From: Bacteroidota bacterium
GTDB lineage: Bacteria; Bacteroidota; Bacteroidia; 2-12-FULL-35-15
Assembly (NCBI GenBank): GCA_947447995.1
Contig: CANFLQ010000010.1
Coordinates: forward strand, 1 to 44,242
Reading direction: 5' to 3'
Length of the DNA: 44,242 nucleotides
The translations under genes and the position numbers were made by a program. The notes beneath the pieces are model-generated. The model ran no database searches and was not told where the DNA came from. It worked only from the letters and a program-made list of their open reading frames with translations. Shown one piece after another: positions 43,338 through 44,242 of this stretch (positions within the stretch are counted from its first letter, which is position 1; each line of letters starts with the position of its first letter).

Positions 43338-43345
43338 TATCTTTG
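43338..43345 (+). promoter_or_regulatory. Candidate -7 box (TATCTTTG) for dxs
   Basis: It fits TAnnTTTG exactly, 28 bases before the dxs ATG, but no TTG is seen at -33. Confidence 0.45.
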
Positions 43346-43373
43346 AAAATAATATAAAATATACGCATAATTA

Positions 43374-44242
43374 ATGGAATTTAAGGCCGGTAAACTACTC
43401 GATAAAATTGAATACCCTAGTGATTTAAAAAAACTGTCGGAAGACCAATTGCCGCAAATAAGCAAGGAACTTCGCCAGTTTATTATTGATGTGGTATCAC
43501 AAAAAGGCGGACATTTTGGTGCCAGCCTTGGCGTGGTTGAACTTACTGTTGCATTACATTATGTATTTAATACCCCTTACGATCAACTGGTGTGGGATGT
43601 GGGGCATCAGGCGTACGGACATAAAATTTTAACAGGTCGCCGTAAAAATTTTCATACCAACCGCATTTATGGCGGTATCAGCGGTTTCCCAAAACGTGCC
43701 GAAAGTGAATACGACGCATTTGGTGTAGGACACTCATCTACTTCCATTGGTGCAGCCCTTGGAATGGCAGTTGCATCGGCATACAAAGGCGAAAAAAAAC
43801 GCCAGCACATTGCAGTAATTGGCGATGGTGCTATGACAGGCGGAATGGCATTTGAAGCCCTTAACCACGCAGGTATTTCCAACTCCAACTTGTTAGTAGT
43901 ACTCAATGATAATTGCATGAGCATTGACCCAAATGTGGGTGCTTTGAAAGAATATTTAACAGACATCACTACTTCACATACCTACAATAAATTTAAAGAT
44001 GAAATATGGAATTTGCTGGGTAAAATGAGCAAATTTGGGCCCACTGCGCAGGACATTGTTTCTAAAGTAGAAAACGGTTTAAAAACTACATTGCTTAAAC
44101 AAAGTAATTTGTTTGAATCTTTAAAGTTCCGCTATTTTGGTCCTATCGACGGGCACGATGTAGAACGCTTAACAAAAGTATTACAAGATTTAAAAGACAT
44201 TCCTGGACCGAAAATTTTACATATTCTTACTCAAAAAGGCAA
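43374..44242 (+). CDS. dxs: 1-deoxy-D-xylulose-5-phosphate synthase, N-terminal part (truncated by window end)
   Basis: Dxs joins pyruvate and glyceraldehyde 3-phosphate with thiamine diphosphate, the first step of the methylerythritol phosphate route to isoprenoids. The ATG at 43374 begins MEFKAGKLLDKIEYPSDLKK, the usual N-terminus. Conserved parts are GGHFGASLGVVELTVALHYV, the substrate-binding WDVGHQAYGHKILTGRR, FGVGHSSTSIGAALG, and the thiamine motif IGDGAMTGGMAFEALNHAG ending in NDN. The last visible part, RYFGPIDGHDVERLTKVLQD, lies at about 260-280 of an enzyme of some 640 residues. The rest continues outside the window. Confidence 0.96.
   Translation, partial: MEFKAGKLLDKIEYPSDLKKLSEDQLPQISKELRQFIIDVVSQKGGHFGASLGVVELTVALHYVFNTPYDQLVWDVGHQAYGHKILTGRRKNFHTNRIYGGISGFPKRAESEYDAFGVGHSSTSIGAALGMAVASAYKGEKKRQHIAVIGDGAMTGGMAFEALNHAGISNSNLLVVLNDNCMSIDPNVGALKEYLTDITTSHTYNKFKDEIWNLLGKMSKFGPTAQDIVSKVENGLKTTLLKQSNLFESLKFRYFGPIDGHDVERLTKVLQDLKDIPGPKILHILTQKG

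Overview
The window looks like a chromosomal segment of an AT-rich, free-living member of the Bacteroidota (Bacteroidetes). The signs are a type IX secretion C-terminal sorting domain and CHU_C-type Ig repeats, DUF4271 next to hemD, the hemD-rnpA-yidD-S41 peptidase order, a DUF5777 barrel protein, and promoters of the Bacteroidetes type (TTG at -33, TAnnTTTG at -7). No tRNA, rRNA, CRISPR array, intact insertion sequence or prophage was seen.

Layout. 1-1782: the end of a polyprenyl diphosphate synthase and an MFS exporter. 1986-7817: a giant secreted Ig-repeat protein, a di-haem lipoprotein with unusual CX4CH motifs, a YceI protein and a DUF5777 barrel, closed by a terminator. 7904-11995: DUF4271, hemD, rnpA, yidD and an S41 protease. 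12056-12287: a palindromic repeat cassette. 12363-16829: O-antigen ligase-like protein, outer-membrane barrel (opposite strand) and a GT39-like glycosyltransferase. 16842-21636 (minus): an Fe-S assembly operon (A-type carrier, sufB, sufC, sufD) carrying a small nucleotidyltransferase module and five palindromic repeats, one of them inside sufD. 22041-25881: high-molecular-weight FabG facing two tandem patatin-like lipases. 25912-33437: a small STAS-like protein, then TetR, TolC, adaptor and RND pump genes. 33564-34625: an unusual membrane P-loop protein.

34645-42746 is the most interesting part. A PAS-LuxR regulator lies beside a CapK/PaaK-like adenylate-forming enzyme. Downstream come a lipoprotein gene (apparently frameshifted at an A8 run), two unknown proteins, a haem peroxidase of the animal/myeloperoxidase type and an M15 peptidoglycan endopeptidase without a signal peptide. 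Three transcription units here start from almost identical promoters. Each has a 20-bp palindrome (AACTGYGTTTTTACRCAGTT) overlapping the -33 TTG, then exactly 20 bp, then a TAnnTTTG box. The palindrome lies where a LuxR-type activator would bind, so this looks like a local LuxR regulon that could define an undescribed peroxidase/lysin system.

The right edge holds a decayed RelE-type toxin-antitoxin pair directly against the endopeptidase gene, and then the start of dxs. Isoprenoid genes therefore flank the window on both sides (dxs and the polyprenyl synthase).
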